Shown here piece after piece: positions 14,590 to 23,712 of a stretch of DNA of 52,319 bases. The stretch covers positions 1 to 52,319 of the forward strand of contig NZ_JAAGVY010000035.1 of NCBI RefSeq assembly GCF_010686655.1, written 5' to 3'. The number at the start of each line of letters is the position of its first letter. Within the stretch, counting starts at the first letter, position 1. Below the pieces are notes generated by a model. That model was not told the origin of the DNA, ran no database searches, and was given only the letters and a program-made list of their open reading frames with translations. The translations under genes were made by a program, and so were the position numbers. The stretch comes from Cryomorpha ignava (lineage in GTDB: Bacteria > Bacteroidota > Bacteroidia > Flavobacteriales_D > Cryomorphaceae).

Positions 14590-16092
14590 TCAGTGTTCGT
14601 GCCCATGCGAAGGTGTTGAACCCGACATTGAAGCCATTTTAACTTGATATGCTCCGGTGGTTACCACCACTTCTCCTACTTCAAGACCTTGAAGAATTTC
14701 TACATTTTCGCCATTTCGCTTACCAATCTTTACAGGTCGTCTTTCAAAACTTTCTCCCGAAAGCTGAACGATAACAGAATAACTCCCATAATCTTCCAAT
14801 AAGGCATTCACAGGAATCATAGTGTTTTGATTGGCATTTCCAATCGCTATTTGAACGGGCGTTAAACTACCTTCCGGCATATCCACATCTGCATTTACTT
14901 GTGCAAAAACGGAGATCAGCGGTTTTTCGAACTCAACAACTTTTCCGATTGAAAGAATAGAGCCTTCTGCATCTGTTACGTCTTTCCATTGCCCGTCATT
15001 ACCTTGGTACCAAATGCCTTGTATATTTTCCATTGTGAGCCCGTAACTTGGTGCTAATTGGGTTTTTAATACTTTCGATTGTTGTGTGCCAATAGCTACC
15101 AATGCCGCGCCTTGCGCTACATAATCGCCGTTGGAAACTGTGATGGATTTGATAAAGCCATCAAAAGGTGCTCGAATTTCTTTGCCGTCTCCCGAGACAC
15201 CTGACGACAATGATTGATAATTTGATTTAGCGATTTCAAAATTGCTCTCCACCTTTTCAAATTCAGATTTGGGAACAATTTTAGAGTCATACAGCTGTTT
15301 TTTACGGTCGTATTCAGATTTGGCTTGTTCGAATTTCGCTTTCGCGGAAGCGATATCTGTGCTTAAATTGTTGGTTGCCAAACCTTGACTATTCAAACTC
15401 ATTAACAACTCACCTTTTTTTACTGCTTTACCTTCGGTGAGATTATTTACTTTAAAATCGACCACGCCATTAGATTTTGCCGCCAAAGATTTAACCGAAC
15501 CGGATGATGGCATCCAGACGCCGGAAGTATTTATGACATCGTAAATTTTACCCGAAACCACGGGTGCTGTTTGAAAATCTAATTTCCACGATTGCTCTTT
15601 TAAAAACGAGATGCTACCATCTTCTTCAGCAGTACCAATAGCTTTCATGGCTTCGTCAGCATTGGCATAGACGGTTACGTCTTCAATCGTTATTCTATCT
15701 GAATAATCCGGAGTTTTCAATTCAAAAACGAGTTGATACATTCCAGCTTCTTTGGGTTGAATTGTAGGCGCAAATATGCCTGGCGAAGAAGGTGAATCAG
15801 TGGTATTTCGCAATCCATTATCGCCCTTAATCAAACTAACCGTAACCGAACCTTCACTTACAGGTTGGTGCTCATCCAATACCGTAAAGTGGGCCGCAAA
15901 CCGGCTTGGATTTCCTACAATTAATGCAGGGAATTCTACAAAAAGTTCGGTTTTATCCGTCCAAATGGTATGGCTCAAGCGGGGAATTTCTTCTCCCACA
16001 TGGCTACCATCGTCATTGTGTGCGTGTGCATCTTCTGTGTTATTATTACACGACATTGCCAAAAAGGCAAGCACTATAATTATATATTTCAT
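14590..16092 (-). CDS. RND efflux periplasmic adaptor (CzcB/CusB type)
   Basis: This 500-residue lipoprotein (lipobox AMSC, Cys about residue 15) has a His-rich start (DAHAHNDDGSH) and His at the very end (PSHGHEH). An extra beta domain (about residues 35-150) precedes the adaptor core, as in CzcB-like proteins that carry an N-terminal metal-sensing part. The core has the lipoyl-like half-motifs (SLAAKSNGVVDFKVNNLTEG; IRAPFDGFIKSITVSNGDYV), a long coiled-coil hairpin (about 235-300, AKAKFEQAKSEYDRKKQLYD) and the beta-barrel/MP end (IPVNALLEDYGSYSVIVQ; LEVGEVVVTTGAYQVK). It bridges the RND pump and the TolC channel. Confidence 0.93.
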   Translation of the reverse strand: MKYIIIVLAFLAMSCNNNTEDAHAHNDDGSHVGEEIPRLSHTIWTDKTELFVEFPALIVGNPSRFAAHFTVLDEHQPVSEGSVTVSLIKGDNGLRNTTDSPSSPGIFAPTIQPKEAGMYQLVFELKTPDYSDRITIEDVTVYANADEAMKAIGTAEEDGSISFLKEQSWKLDFQTAPVVSGKIYDVINTSGVWMPSSGSVKSLAAKSNGVVDFKVNNLTEGKAVKKGELLMSLNSQGLATNNLSTDIASAKAKFEQAKSEYDRKKQLYDSKIVPKSEFEKVESNFEIAKSNYQSLSSGVSGDGKEIRAPFDGFIKSITVSNGDYVAQGAALVAIGTQQSKVLKTQLAPSYGLTMENIQGIWYQGNDGQWKDVTDAEGSILSIGKVVEFEKPLISVFAQVNADVDMPEGSLTPVQIAIGNANQNTMIPVNALLEDYGSYSVIVQLSGESFERRPVKIGKRNGENVEILQGLEVGEVVVTTGAYQVKMASMSGSTPSHGHEH

Positions 16093-16179
16093 GTGTCTGT
16101 TCTTATTTTGGTTTGGTCACATGGAACCTTTTATGATTAAATAATCATAACGGTTTCATCTTCTATATCTATTTGATTA

Positions 16180-16416
16180 TTAGTGATCGTGGTGATCAGA
16201 ACCATCGTCGTGTTTGTGAGTTTCAGTTTGTGTTTCCGTGGTATCTTTCTCTACCTGAAATTCTTCTTGCTCTACGGTTTCACGTTGCATATGACCACCG
16301 TCCGCATCATGCTCGTGACCCTGTTCTTCAGTCGATTCCGGATTTGTGTTTCCACATGATGTCATTGCGAAGATTGAAACTGTTGCTAATGCGAATATTA
16401 TTTTTGAGATTTTCAT
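16180..16416 (-). CDS. Small His-rich lipoprotein
   Basis: This 78-residue protein has a lipoprotein signal (lipobox MTSC, Cys about residue 21) and a mature part of acidic and His residues (GHEHDADGGHMQRE ... HKHDDGSDHHDH). It lies in the RND operon between the TolC and adaptor genes, 17 bases after the first and about 90 before the second. The His clusters suggest a periplasmic metal chaperone or buffer that feeds the adaptor, whose own N-terminus has a similar DAHAHNDDGSH stretch. The role is inferred; I do not recognise a named family. Confidence 0.8.
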   Translation of the reverse strand: MKISKIIFALATVSIFAMTSCGNTNPESTEEQGHEHDADGGHMQRETVEQEEFQVEKDTTETQTETHKHDDGSDHHDH

Positions 16417-16433
16417 AATCGTAAGTTTTAATA

Positions 16434-17618
16434 TTATAATTGATGTTTTAATAATTGTGCCTGGAGCAGTTGTAAGTCCTTTTCCATTTGCAGCATTTTA
16501 TCTGATGCATTTCGGTAAAACTGAAGCTCTACATAGTAATCCATAAACGAATATTCGCCCAGCATATAAGCCTTAAAAAGTAGTTGTTCACTATTTAAAT
16601 TGCCCATTGTGGTTTGATACTCCATATATTTTTCGAGCATCAATTGGTAACGATTATAGGTTTCCTGAAATTCTGTGTAAAGTGAAGTGGTCACTACCTG
16701 GGTGTTGGACTGTAGATAGTCATAATTGGCTTCGGCAGATTTTACTTTGTTCTTGCTATTCCAAAGCGGAATAGAAATTCCACCGTATATTCCGGAATAA
16801 CTACTACCGCTAACCCCTTGATAATTATAGCCAAGTGCCATATTTGGAAGCACTTTGTTTTTCTCCAATTTTATTTTTTGAAGAGAAGCAGCTTCGTTGG
16901 CTTTTAATTCTTGCAATAAGGGGTCAACAGCCAATTTTTCCTGCCAAAGATTTTCTACTGTTCCAATTTCAATAGCCAAAACACTTTGTGCTGAAATGCT
17001 ATTCACAGCATTCCCACCATTCAACGTTTGGAGTTTTGAGAGCAAAATTTGAATTTCGCTTTCAATCTGTTCCACAACAAACTGCTCTTGAATCCAGGCA
17101 ATTTTGGCTTTATTCAAATCTAAAATACCTACTTGCTCTGTATCAAAAAGCTCTTGAATTTGATCGAAAACTTGCCTGCTTTGGGTTTTTCGTTCGGTTT
17201 GAATCGATTTTTGCTTTTGCAGATAAGCCAGTTCAATAAGAAACCCTTTTGCTTTTATTAAAACTTCTTGTCTCTTTTTCGAATATGCCGATGCTAACTG
17301 TTCCGATTTGGCATTGTTCCATTTGCTGCGAGCCGCATATACCGTCGGAAATTCAAAAGATTGCGATATTTCATATTCGGTATAATCTCCGGTTGCATGG
17401 TCGCCATAAGGCAAATAATAACCGGAAAACTGTGGATCGGGCAAATTATTGTTGCTCCTATATTCGAGTTGCTGACTCTCAATATATGATTGGTAGCCTT
17501 TCAACTCTGTATTGTTCTGTTCTATCTCATTAAGGAGTTGCTCTATATTTTTATCTTGCGAGAAACCACTAACAAAGAACAGGCATCCGCAAATTGCGAA
17601 TACGGTGTGTTTGTACAT
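16434..17618 (-). CDS. TolC-family outer-membrane efflux channel (CzcC/CusC type)
   Basis: This 394-residue protein has a signal peptide (FAICGCLFFVSGFSQ) and two TolC repeats of long amphipathic helices (ELKGYQSYIESQQLEYRS..., AKGFLIELAYLQKQKSIQT..., and the later KLEKNKVLPNMALGYNYQ, VKSAEANYDYLQSN). A beta segment (SGSSYSGIYGGISIPLWNSK) forms the barrel part. It is the first gene of the RND operon and completes the tripartite pump with the products at 14590-16092 and 10952-14059. A 7-bp inverted repeat lies 34-60 bases upstream of its start. Confidence 0.92.
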   Translation of the reverse strand: MYKHTVFAICGCLFFVSGFSQDKNIEQLLNEIEQNNTELKGYQSYIESQQLEYRSNNNLPDPQFSGYYLPYGDHATGDYTEYEISQSFEFPTVYAARSKWNNAKSEQLASAYSKKRQEVLIKAKGFLIELAYLQKQKSIQTERKTQSRQVFDQIQELFDTEQVGILDLNKAKIAWIQEQFVVEQIESEIQILLSKLQTLNGGNAVNSISAQSVLAIEIGTVENLWQEKLAVDPLLQELKANEAASLQKIKLEKNKVLPNMALGYNYQGVSGSSYSGIYGGISIPLWNSKNKVKSAEANYDYLQSNTQVVTTSLYTEFQETYNRYQLMLEKYMEYQTTMGNLNSEQLLFKAYMLGEYSFMDYYVELQFYRNASDKMLQMEKDLQLLQAQLLKHQL

Positions 17619-17651
17619 TGTTTGAAATTTTAGGTTGAATCTGAAAGTCTA

Positions 17652-17678
17652 AACCTGATTTCGACTATTCTTCAGGTT
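17652..17678. promoter_or_regulatory. Inverted repeat upstream of the RND operon
   Basis: Arms AACCTGA and TCAGGTT are separated by 13 bases. It lies between the His-rich gene at 17721 and the TolC gene, so it could be an operator for the efflux operon or a weak terminator of the upstream gene. No T-run follows on either strand. Confidence 0.35.
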
Positions 17679-17720
17679 ATAAGGGAAATAGTACCGAAGC
17701 GGCACAAGTTTCCTAAACGA

Positions 17721-18194
17721 TTAACCTAAAGTTGGCGGGCCCCGGGAATCGGAGCTTATGAGATACCTATTGAAATAAGTACTGGGTGGATGATAAACCC
17801 TGATGTTGTCGGCTTCATCATAAATTATAGACTTATTATAATGAACTACAGAAACTGGCGCCTTTACATCCTTATTTACTTTGACTTGTTTTACGCTTCT
17901 TTCCTGTGCAACAAATATTTCATTAGAAACAACAGAATGCACATGCGCACCAAAAAAGAAATCTAAAAAACCTTTTTCAGAATTTTCTTTTTCCGCATCG
18001 TCGTGGTGGTGATTATCACCATGCGTATCAGCGTGATGTGTGTGCTCAACATCATGTTGATGATGCAAATGTGGCACAACCTGATGCAACAAGAGCATAG
18101 AGAATATCCCTAAAAAGAAAAAAGCTTTTATGTGCTTGTATTTTTGCATCAGGTGCAAATGTAATGGTTTGAAATTGGTTTTGCTTTCCGTCAT
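17721..18194 (-). CDS. His-rich single-pass membrane or exported protein
   Basis: 157 residues from the first ATG; an internal ATG at 18149 gives a cleaner signal peptide (KHIKAFFFLGIFSMLLLHQVV). After the hydrophobic segment comes a dense His stretch (PHLHHQHDVEHTHHADTHGD, then NHHHDD), then an unremarkable C-terminal half ending RGPPTLG. It lies upstream of the efflux operon, in the same direction, 103 bases away. Zn, Ni or Co binding in the periplasm is likely from composition; the family is not one I can name. Confidence 0.75.
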   Translation of the reverse strand: MTESKTNFKPLHLHLMQKYKHIKAFFFLGIFSMLLLHQVVPHLHHQHDVEHTHHADTHGDNHHHDDAEKENSEKGFLDFFFGAHVHSVVSNEIFVAQERSVKQVKVNKDVKAPVSVVHYNKSIIYDEADNIRVYHPPSTYFNRYLISSDSRGPPTLG

Positions 18195-18203
18195 GTTAAC
18201 TTA

Positions 18204-18238
18204 ATCAAGTTTACAGACAGTTTTGTTTTAAACTTGAT
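18204..18238. promoter_or_regulatory. Inverted repeat between acr3 and the His-rich gene
   Basis: Arms ATCAAGTTT (18204-18212) and AAACTTGAT (18230-18238) are perfect. It lies 10 bases upstream of the His-rich gene's first ATG, in operator position, and downstream of acr3. There is no T-run, so a regulator site is likelier than a terminator. Confidence 0.4.
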
Positions 18239-18326
18239 CCCCATCAAGCAATTCTTATTCGAATTCTTATTTTGATATTTTAGAAATAAGGATTGATTGA
18301 AATAGCTCTTCGAAATGAGAATGGCT

Positions 18327-19373
18327 TTAAGGGTAGTCTTTGCTATAATACTTTTTCCGCAACCAAAACGAAACCCGAACCAATAAAATTAAAGCTGGAA
18401 CTTCCACCAATGGTCCAATTACTCCTGCAAATGCCTGTCCCGAATTGAGTCCAAAAACTGCAATGGCAACTGCAATCGCCAATTCAAAATTATTTCCTGC
18501 TGCAGTAAATGCAACAGCTGCAGTTTTATCATATTCCGCACCCATTGCTTTGGTAACGAAAAAGCCAATGATAAACATTAAGCTAAAGTAGATAAGTAGT
18601 GGAACTGCAATAATTAAAACGTCCATTGGAATTTCTACAATCAATTCGCCTTTTAGAGAGAACATAATGACAATCGTGAACAAAAGCGCAATCAGTGTGA
18701 TGGGCGAAATAGTTGGAATAAATTTATTAGTGTACCATTCTTCGCCTTTTAATTTCACTAAAATTAATCTGCTTAAAATTCCCATTACAAATGGAATCCC
18801 TAAATAAATCGCTACACTTTCTGCAATCGTTCCGATTGAAATATCAACGATTGCACCTTCAAAACCGAAATAAGGCGGAAGTACAGTAATGAAAATCCAA
18901 GCGTAAAAACTATAAGCAAAAACTTGAAAAATACTATTTAAAGCAACCAAACCTGCACCATATTCGCTGCTGCCTTCGGCAAGGTCGTTCCAAACCAAAA
19001 CCATTGCAATACAACGCGCCAAACCTATTAAAATAAGTCCGACCATATATTCCGGATAATCACGCAGAAATGTGATTGCCAAAACGAACATTAAAACAGG
19101 GCCAATTATCCAATTGAGAATTAAGGAAATGGAAAGAATTTTTGTGTTTCGGAAAACTTTTGGCAAGAGTGCATAATTGACTTTTGCCAATGGTGGATAC
19201 ATCATCAATATCAAGCCTATCGCGATTGGTATGTTTGTACTACCGCTACTAAATGAATTGACAATTTCTGGGAACGATGGAATAAAGTATCCAAGTCCAA
19301 CTCCTATTGCCATCGCGACAAATATCCAAAGTGTTAGATTTCTATCGAGAAAACTTAATTTTTTTGATGCCAT
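18327..19373 (-). CDS. acr3: ACR3-family arsenite efflux transporter
   Basis: This 348-residue, ten-helix membrane protein has ACR3 signatures: [20 protein letters not shown] at the start, the conserved Cys helix [20 protein letters not shown] (about residues 115-134), and [18 protein letters not shown], then [19 protein letters not shown] with the substrate-path residues. It exports As(III), the product of the arsenate reductase encoded just upstream. The stop of arsC is only 2 bases before this ATG, so translation is probably coupled. Confidence 0.95.
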   Translation of the reverse strand: MASKKLSFLDRNLTLWIFVAMAIGVGLGYFIPSFPEIVNSFSSGSTNIPIAIGLILMMYPPLAKVNYALLPKVFRNTKILSISLILNWIIGPVLMFVLAITFLRDYPEYMVGLILIGLARCIAMVLVWNDLAEGSSEYGAGLVALNSIFQVFAYSFYAWIFITVLPPYFGFEGAIVDISIGTIAESVAIYLGIPFVMGILSRLILVKLKGEEWYTNKFIPTISPITLIALLFTIVIMFSLKGELIVEIPMDVLIIAVPLLIYFSLMFIIGFFVTKAMGAEYDKTAAVAFTAAGNNFELAIAVAIAVFGLNSGQAFAGVIGPLVEVPALILLVRVSFWLRKKYYSKDYP

Positions 19374-19375
19374 TT

Positions 19376-20008
19376 TTAAGAATTGATTTGAGAGAAGACG
19401 TAAAATAGTTCGGTAGCGATTTGCAGACTTCTTTCGCTGTATTTTTCAGCTTGTTGTGCTGTGTCGTCAAATGCTTTTGGGTCTTCAAAAGTTATAGGAA
19501 TACGTTTTTCGGCACCGGGAACCAATGGACACGCTTCATTTGCGGTATCGCAAGTCATAATTGCCACAAATTCAGATTTTGGGTTGAAATCATCATCAAT
19601 TCTCTTTGAAAATCCAATTATACCATGTTCATTCTCTGCATATTTAATACTGTAAATTGGGTTGTTGCCTTCTGAAAGCATTTTGATTTCAAAGCCAGAG
19701 TTTTGTAAAGTTGTGGCAACCATTGGAAAAAGTGATGTGCTTTCGGTGCCACCTGAATAACAACGGACATTTTTGATATTGAAATAATATGCCAATGTCT
19801 GTGCCCAAACCTGCGCTAAATGGCTTCTTCGTGAATTATGCGTGCAGATGAAATTGATACGAATTTCTTGATTATTCGAAACTTTTGATTGAATGAATTC
19901 TGTTAGCGGTTTTAAAGTTGCTTTGCGTTCATCGGTGATACGCTCAATGTTTAAAGGATTAATAACATTTTCAATTTCTGGATATAGCGTAATATTGGTT
20001 GTTATCAT
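19376..20008 (-). CDS. arsC: Arsenate reductase, LMW phosphatase-like
   Basis: This 210-residue enzyme has the phosphatase loop C-T-H-N-S-R-R-S (Cys-55) and the two redox cysteines in [10 protein letters not shown] (about Cys-153 and Cys-160), the thioredoxin-coupled ArsC arrangement. It reduces arsenate to arsenite for export by the adjacent ACR3 transporter. The N-terminal about 45 residues before the core are typical of the longer Bacteroidota form. A 15-codon remnant of the start of a paralogue survives at 38417-38461. Confidence 0.92.
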   Translation of the reverse strand: MITTNITLYPEIENVINPLNIERITDERKATLKPLTEFIQSKVSNNQEIRINFICTHNSRRSHLAQVWAQTLAYYFNIKNVRCYSGGTESTSLFPMVATTLQNSGFEIKMLSEGNNPIYSIKYAENEHGIIGFSKRIDDDFNPKSEFVAIMTCDTANEACPLVPGAEKRIPITFEDPKAFDDTAQQAEKYSERSLQIATELFYVFSQINS

Positions 20009-20074
20009 ATTGGTTAATTATTAATTGCAATATTACGATGGATGAAAGAATCAAAAAAATAATTCTAAACTTTT

Positions 20075-20281
20075 TTAACAACAACTTTTGTTTTCTTGAA
20101 TTGGTGGACAAGGTACAGTTCCATAAGAGCAATAAACACAACAATCACCATCGTTTGGTTTTAGGACTATTTTACAATTCTCACATTCGTAAAAGAATTG
20201 ACACGCATTTGTTGGCATGTCTTCTACTTTTTTATGCCCGCAGTTTGGACAAGTAATTTCTGATTTTAATTCGATTTTCAT
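20075..20281 (-). CDS. GDCCVxC domain-containing protein
   Basis: This 68-residue Cys-rich protein has ten Cys: C-P-N-C-G-H near the N-terminus, C-E-N-C mid-way, the name-giving G-D-C-C-V-Y-C, then C-P-P-I and a C-terminal CC. The pattern suggests zinc-ribbon-like or mercury/soft-metal binding. Homologues are annotated as (seleno)proteins near mercury genes; here the positions are Cys. Its ATG overlaps the merTP stop by 4 bases, so the two are translationally coupled, and arsC follows. A second, about 85% identical copy (58 of 68 residues) is at 38515-38721. Confidence 0.9.
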   Translation of the reverse strand: MKIELKSEITCPNCGHKKVEDMPTNACQFFYECENCKIVLKPNDGDCCVYCSYGTVPCPPIQENKSCC

Positions 20282-20901
20282 TCGATTTCTTTTTCGCTTG
20301 TTACTTTATAACCCGTTGAGTTAATTGCTTTCTCAATCTCCATTTTATTGGTTTTGGTTCTATCAAATTCAATGATTGCGTTTTCCTTTTCGTATGACGC
20401 TCTTGAGTCTACAATTCCATTGAGTTTATTTACTTCGTGATTGACGAGTTCTTCGCAACTCGCACATGTCATTCCGCTAATTTTAAATTCTGTATTAGAT
20501 ATGTCCGATTTATCAACTATTATTAAATGCTTTTCAGTTTTCAGGTAAAAGATTCGCGAATAGTAAGGGAAAGCCAACATTACAATTGCAAATGCGGTTA
20601 CAATTCCCAAAAAGGTTTTTGATTGTATGAATTTTGGTTTTCCAGCCTTGCCGGCAGGGAGGTCGTCAGTATCACATTCACAATCGATTTCCTTTTGATG
20701 TTTTAGTTTTTGATACCAAGCAAAACCAAGGACTAAAATTGTCAATCCAATTAGATAAGGTCGAAAAGGTTCTATCCAGGAAAATGTCGATGCAATCCCA
20801 GTTGTTCCTGCAATTAGAGCCAAGACAGGTGTGATACAACATAAAGAAGCTGTAATCGCAGTTAGGAAACCTGCACCAATTAATTTGTTTCCACTTTTCA
20901 T
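20278..20901 (-). CDS. merTP: Mercuric transport fusion protein MerTP
   Basis: This 207-residue protein has MerT-like helices at the N-terminus with the vicinal Cys pair (SLCCITPVLA, Cys 21-22), a second pair C-E-C at about 74-76, a further helix (IVTAFAIVMLAFPYY), and a periplasmic MerP-like HMA domain with GMTCASC at about 143-149. It would bring Hg(II) through the inner membrane. No MerA reductase or MerR is in the window. The loop after helix 2 contains L-P-A-G-K-A-G (81-87), encoded by a palindrome around TGCCGGCA that looks like a small in-frame insertion. Confidence 0.92.
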   Translation of the reverse strand: MKSGNKLIGAGFLTAITASLCCITPVLALIAGTTGIASTFSWIEPFRPYLIGLTILVLGFAWYQKLKHQKEIDCECDTDDLPAGKAGKPKFIQSKTFLGIVTAFAIVMLAFPYYSRIFYLKTEKHLIIVDKSDISNTEFKISGMTCASCEELVNHEVNKLNGIVDSRASYEKENAIIEFDRTKTNKMEIEKAINSTGYKVTSEKEIE

Positions 20902-21065
20902 ATTGTTTCTAAAATTTTGTTCTTGTCGAGTATCTCAAAAAACGGATGCAGTAATGCTGAATATTCGGTAGTCAATGAGTAAAAAGTCGTTTGGGCCGTT
21001 AGCTGATAGTATAACGGACTAAACTATCCATTCTCGAAATCCATTTTACGCATTAATGCAAACGA

Positions 21066-21143
21066 TTACCTTTTTTGGGTAATCAAAAAAGCTGATGTTA
21101 AAAGAACGGAACCTGAGATTGCAATAATTTTAAATATATTCAT
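21066..21143 (-). CDS. Candidate 25-residue membrane peptide, copy 1
   Basis: A 25-codon frame begins 10 bases after the stop of the M43 protease and ends TAA. The peptide starts M-N-I-F-K-I-I, has a hydrophobic centre (AISGSVLLTSAFLI) and ends T-Q-K-R. The duplicated locus at 38787-38864 keeps the same start, length and stop with nine or so substitutions and no indel, although the neighbouring protease and arsC copies there are destroyed. I do not recognise it. A chance open frame in a recent duplicate remains possible. Confidence 0.45.
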   Translation of the reverse strand: MNIFKIIAISGSVLLTSAFLITQKR

Positions 21144-21153
21144 CCTGCGTCTT

Positions 21154-23214
21154 TCAATTATTCAGAATTACAAGTTTCATTGTTTTAGGCGTTGTTGCTG
21201 CTTGAATTTTTATAAAATAAATTCCTTGTTCAAATCCTTTAGTTGAGATGGTGATTTCGTGGTTTCCTTGGGTCATGTTCTGGTCATTTAATGAACGCAT
21301 TAATTGCCCTTGTAGATTATAGACTCCGATGGTTACCTTACTTTGGCGCGCAAGCGAATATTCCAGAGTAGCCCTGTTGGTGGCAGGGTTTGGATAAAGT
21401 TTAAGATTAGATATATCATTTGGCACTTCATTTATATGGGTAGCGAAATTAGTGCCCCCGACCACATTTATATTGTCGATATACAGGTTGTTGCCCCCAT
21501 CAGTAACATTTACAATTTTAAGCTGTACGTATGGTTCATCACGGTAGCTATTGAGCGAGATATGCGCATTTTTCCATTGTGAAGAGTCGGGAACAAATGG
21601 TGTTGTTTGGACTGGCCCCGTTGTTAAGCCATTTTGAGTTCTGTAAAATATCTGACTGTAGTTAACACCACAATCTACAGATAGCAAAACCAGCATTTCA
21701 TCCGAAAAAGTTGGATCGGATTTGGCATAAGCCCATTTATAATTCATGTACACGTTTGAATCAGGATGCGCGGTAGTCAAATCCAAATATGGCAATACAA
21801 GTTCATCTGTAGAACCGTAATTTGTATTTATGAGATTGTTGATTTTGATGGAATAATTTCCTGAAACCGATGCCATCGAATCCAACTCCCAGGTTATGCC
21901 ACCATCCAGATTATTAATAGTCAGGTAGGACGGGGGATATATACCGCTGTCAAAATTTTCTTCAAATCCAAGAGCGTCGCCTGTTCCTGGCAGACTTACC
22001 GAAATGTAGCCCGTTGTCTCAAGGCTATCGCTACTGATTCCATCAGAAACGACCAGTTTTACTGCAAAAGTGCCAACAGAATTATATGTCACGGTTGGAT
22101 TTTGATCTGTTGAGCTTTCTGGTTCGCCACCTGTGAACGTCCACTGCCAGTTCGTTGGGTCATTGAGAGACTTATCCATAAAATACACATTATTTCCATT
22201 GCATATATCTGTGTTGAGCGTAACGAAATCGGCTGCTACAGCACAAATGTCGGGGGCAACATAATTACTATCACAGCCGGTTGCTTCAAGGTTTGTGGCG
22301 AGCCAGATCTCGGTGCGGATGGTGTCGAGTGTAGCATGCATTCTTTCAGACTGACCATCAGTAAACATACTCTGACACGCATCCGGTGTGTAATTCATAT
22401 AGTTTTCTTTCAGGTCATTTAAATCGGGTATGTCGTTAGAGCAGGTGTTTTGGGTAATACAAGTGTAACTCGGCCCTGCCTGTGGTGGCGTATCACACAC
22501 GTAGTCACCATCTGTGCAAAGATCAGTGCCACAACCATTATTAAATGTGTGATAAAGTCCAAACCAATGCCCAACTTCATGGCTTGTTGTGCGGCCAAGA
22601 CCTGCAGATGCTGTTCCCATATCTCCGAATAAGTTGTGTCTCACAACTATTCCATCTTCGTCTGCCGGGCCACCTGGAAATGAAGAATAACCACCAACAT
22701 TGCCGTTGATGCTTTTTACAATGTAAATATTTAAATAACGGGTATTATCCCAAAAGCTAAGTGCTTTGAGCAAGAGGCGCTGATAAGCTTGATGGTTAGT
22801 AAGCGGAGATTTTACCCTTACTATTCCATTTGTGCAGTGGCCATCAGGATCTATTTTTGCCAGGCAGAAACGTACTTTTGTATCTACACCGCTACCATCA
22901 CCATTGGTGCCGGCAAATTTTCCGAAGTCTTCATTAAGGACTTGAATCTGACTTTGCACTTGAGCTTCAGATATATTTTCCGAACTGCCATTATGGATAA
23001 TATGAACAACTACAGGAATTGTTCGAATACTATCTGATGAAGATCTCTCATTTCCCAAGATTAATCGCTGATTTATTTTCGCCTGAATTTGTCGTTCAGA
23101 TTCCAATAAAGATTTTTTATTTGTTACCTGGTCAAAAAAGCAAGGCTGACTATCTTGAGAGAACAGCGACAAGCTGCTTGACATTAAAATGAGTAAAAAT
23201 ATATTTGCTTTCAT
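21154..23214 (-). CDS. M43 (pappalysin/cytophagalysin-type) metalloprotease with T9SS domain
   Basis: About 686 residues from ATG 23214, which opens a good signal peptide (MKANIFLLILMSSSLSLFSQ); an ATG 24 bases earlier is less likely, and the dead paralogue at 39055 also starts at this position. The zinc motif T-S-H-E-V-G-H-W-F-G-L-Y-H lies near residue 215, followed by the M43 Met-turn region (ENYMNYTPDACQSMF). Then come a PKD domain (NWQWTFTGGEPESS ... VVSDGISSDS), a beta-sandwich with ELVLPYLDLT typical of choice-of-anchor/MAM-like domains, and a type A T9SS domain (LYPNPATNRATLEY ... KLVILNN). It is an exported protease. Confidence 0.9.
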   Translation of the reverse strand: MKANIFLLILMSSSLSLFSQDSQPCFFDQVTNKKSLLESERQIQAKINQRLILGNERSSSDSIRTIPVVVHIIHNGSSENISEAQVQSQIQVLNEDFGKFAGTNGDGSGVDTKVRFCLAKIDPDGHCTNGIVRVKSPLTNHQAYQRLLLKALSFWDNTRYLNIYIVKSINGNVGGYSSFPGGPADEDGIVVRHNLFGDMGTASAGLGRTTSHEVGHWFGLYHTFNNGCGTDLCTDGDYVCDTPPQAGPSYTCITQNTCSNDIPDLNDLKENYMNYTPDACQSMFTDGQSERMHATLDTIRTEIWLATNLEATGCDSNYVAPDICAVAADFVTLNTDICNGNNVYFMDKSLNDPTNWQWTFTGGEPESSTDQNPTVTYNSVGTFAVKLVVSDGISSDSLETTGYISVSLPGTGDALGFEENFDSGIYPPSYLTINNLDGGITWELDSMASVSGNYSIKINNLINTNYGSTDELVLPYLDLTTAHPDSNVYMNYKWAYAKSDPTFSDEMLVLLSVDCGVNYSQIFYRTQNGLTTGPVQTTPFVPDSSQWKNAHISLNSYRDEPYVQLKIVNVTDGGNNLYIDNINVVGGTNFATHINEVPNDISNLKLYPNPATNRATLEYSLARQSKVTIGVYNLQGQLMRSLNDQNMTQGNHEITISTKGFEQGIYFIKIQAATTPKTMKLVILNN

Positions 23215-23238
23215 TATCTCGTAATTGTTTGATTTCAT

Positions 23239-23712
23239 TTACTTAAATCTTCTTGCAATGTAAGGATAGATCAGGAATAAATCCAAATTCTCCTTAATGC
23301 GTTATGGTGTCTATCTATTTGAATGAGTAGAGCTTATACCTTTTAGGCCAATTGCCAATATTAAAATTGTGAAAGGGGTTTACACCAACATGTTTAGATT
23401 TCTTGAATCGAAAAAATGGCTTTAAAAACATTAACCACACTTGCTAAGCAATACGATTTGCGAGTGGTAAGACAATGGTTTTTCGCTTTTTAAATGCGAA
23501 TATAACGGATGTGAGTTAAAAGCATGTTATGAGATTTTGGGTTTATGTTGTGAAATTGTGGGGTGGGACACGAATCGCGGATATTTTTTTTGGTATCCTA
23601 TATTGTTTTCCATTTGATTGCAAATGAATCATCTCACAGGGTAAGGCACCTACTTCCATCACAGATGGCTACAAGTATATTACGAAATCTGCATTGTCTT
23701 AATTCACCGGAT
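23239..23712. other. Intergenic stretch holding the second copy of the 27-bp repeat
   Basis: There is no supportable gene. The repeat (core 23541-23567) matches 2894-2920. One 25-codon frame at about 23416 (MALKTLTTLAKQY...) has no other support. The rest is AT-rich without an obvious promoter. Confidence 0.5.
23524..23567. repeat. Dispersed repeat, copy 2 (27-bp identical core)
   Basis: The core at 23541-23567 is identical to 2894-2920, with similar sequence for about 20 bases on the left (ATGTTATGAGATTTTGG here). The right flanks differ apart from a later T-run. Confidence 0.75.
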
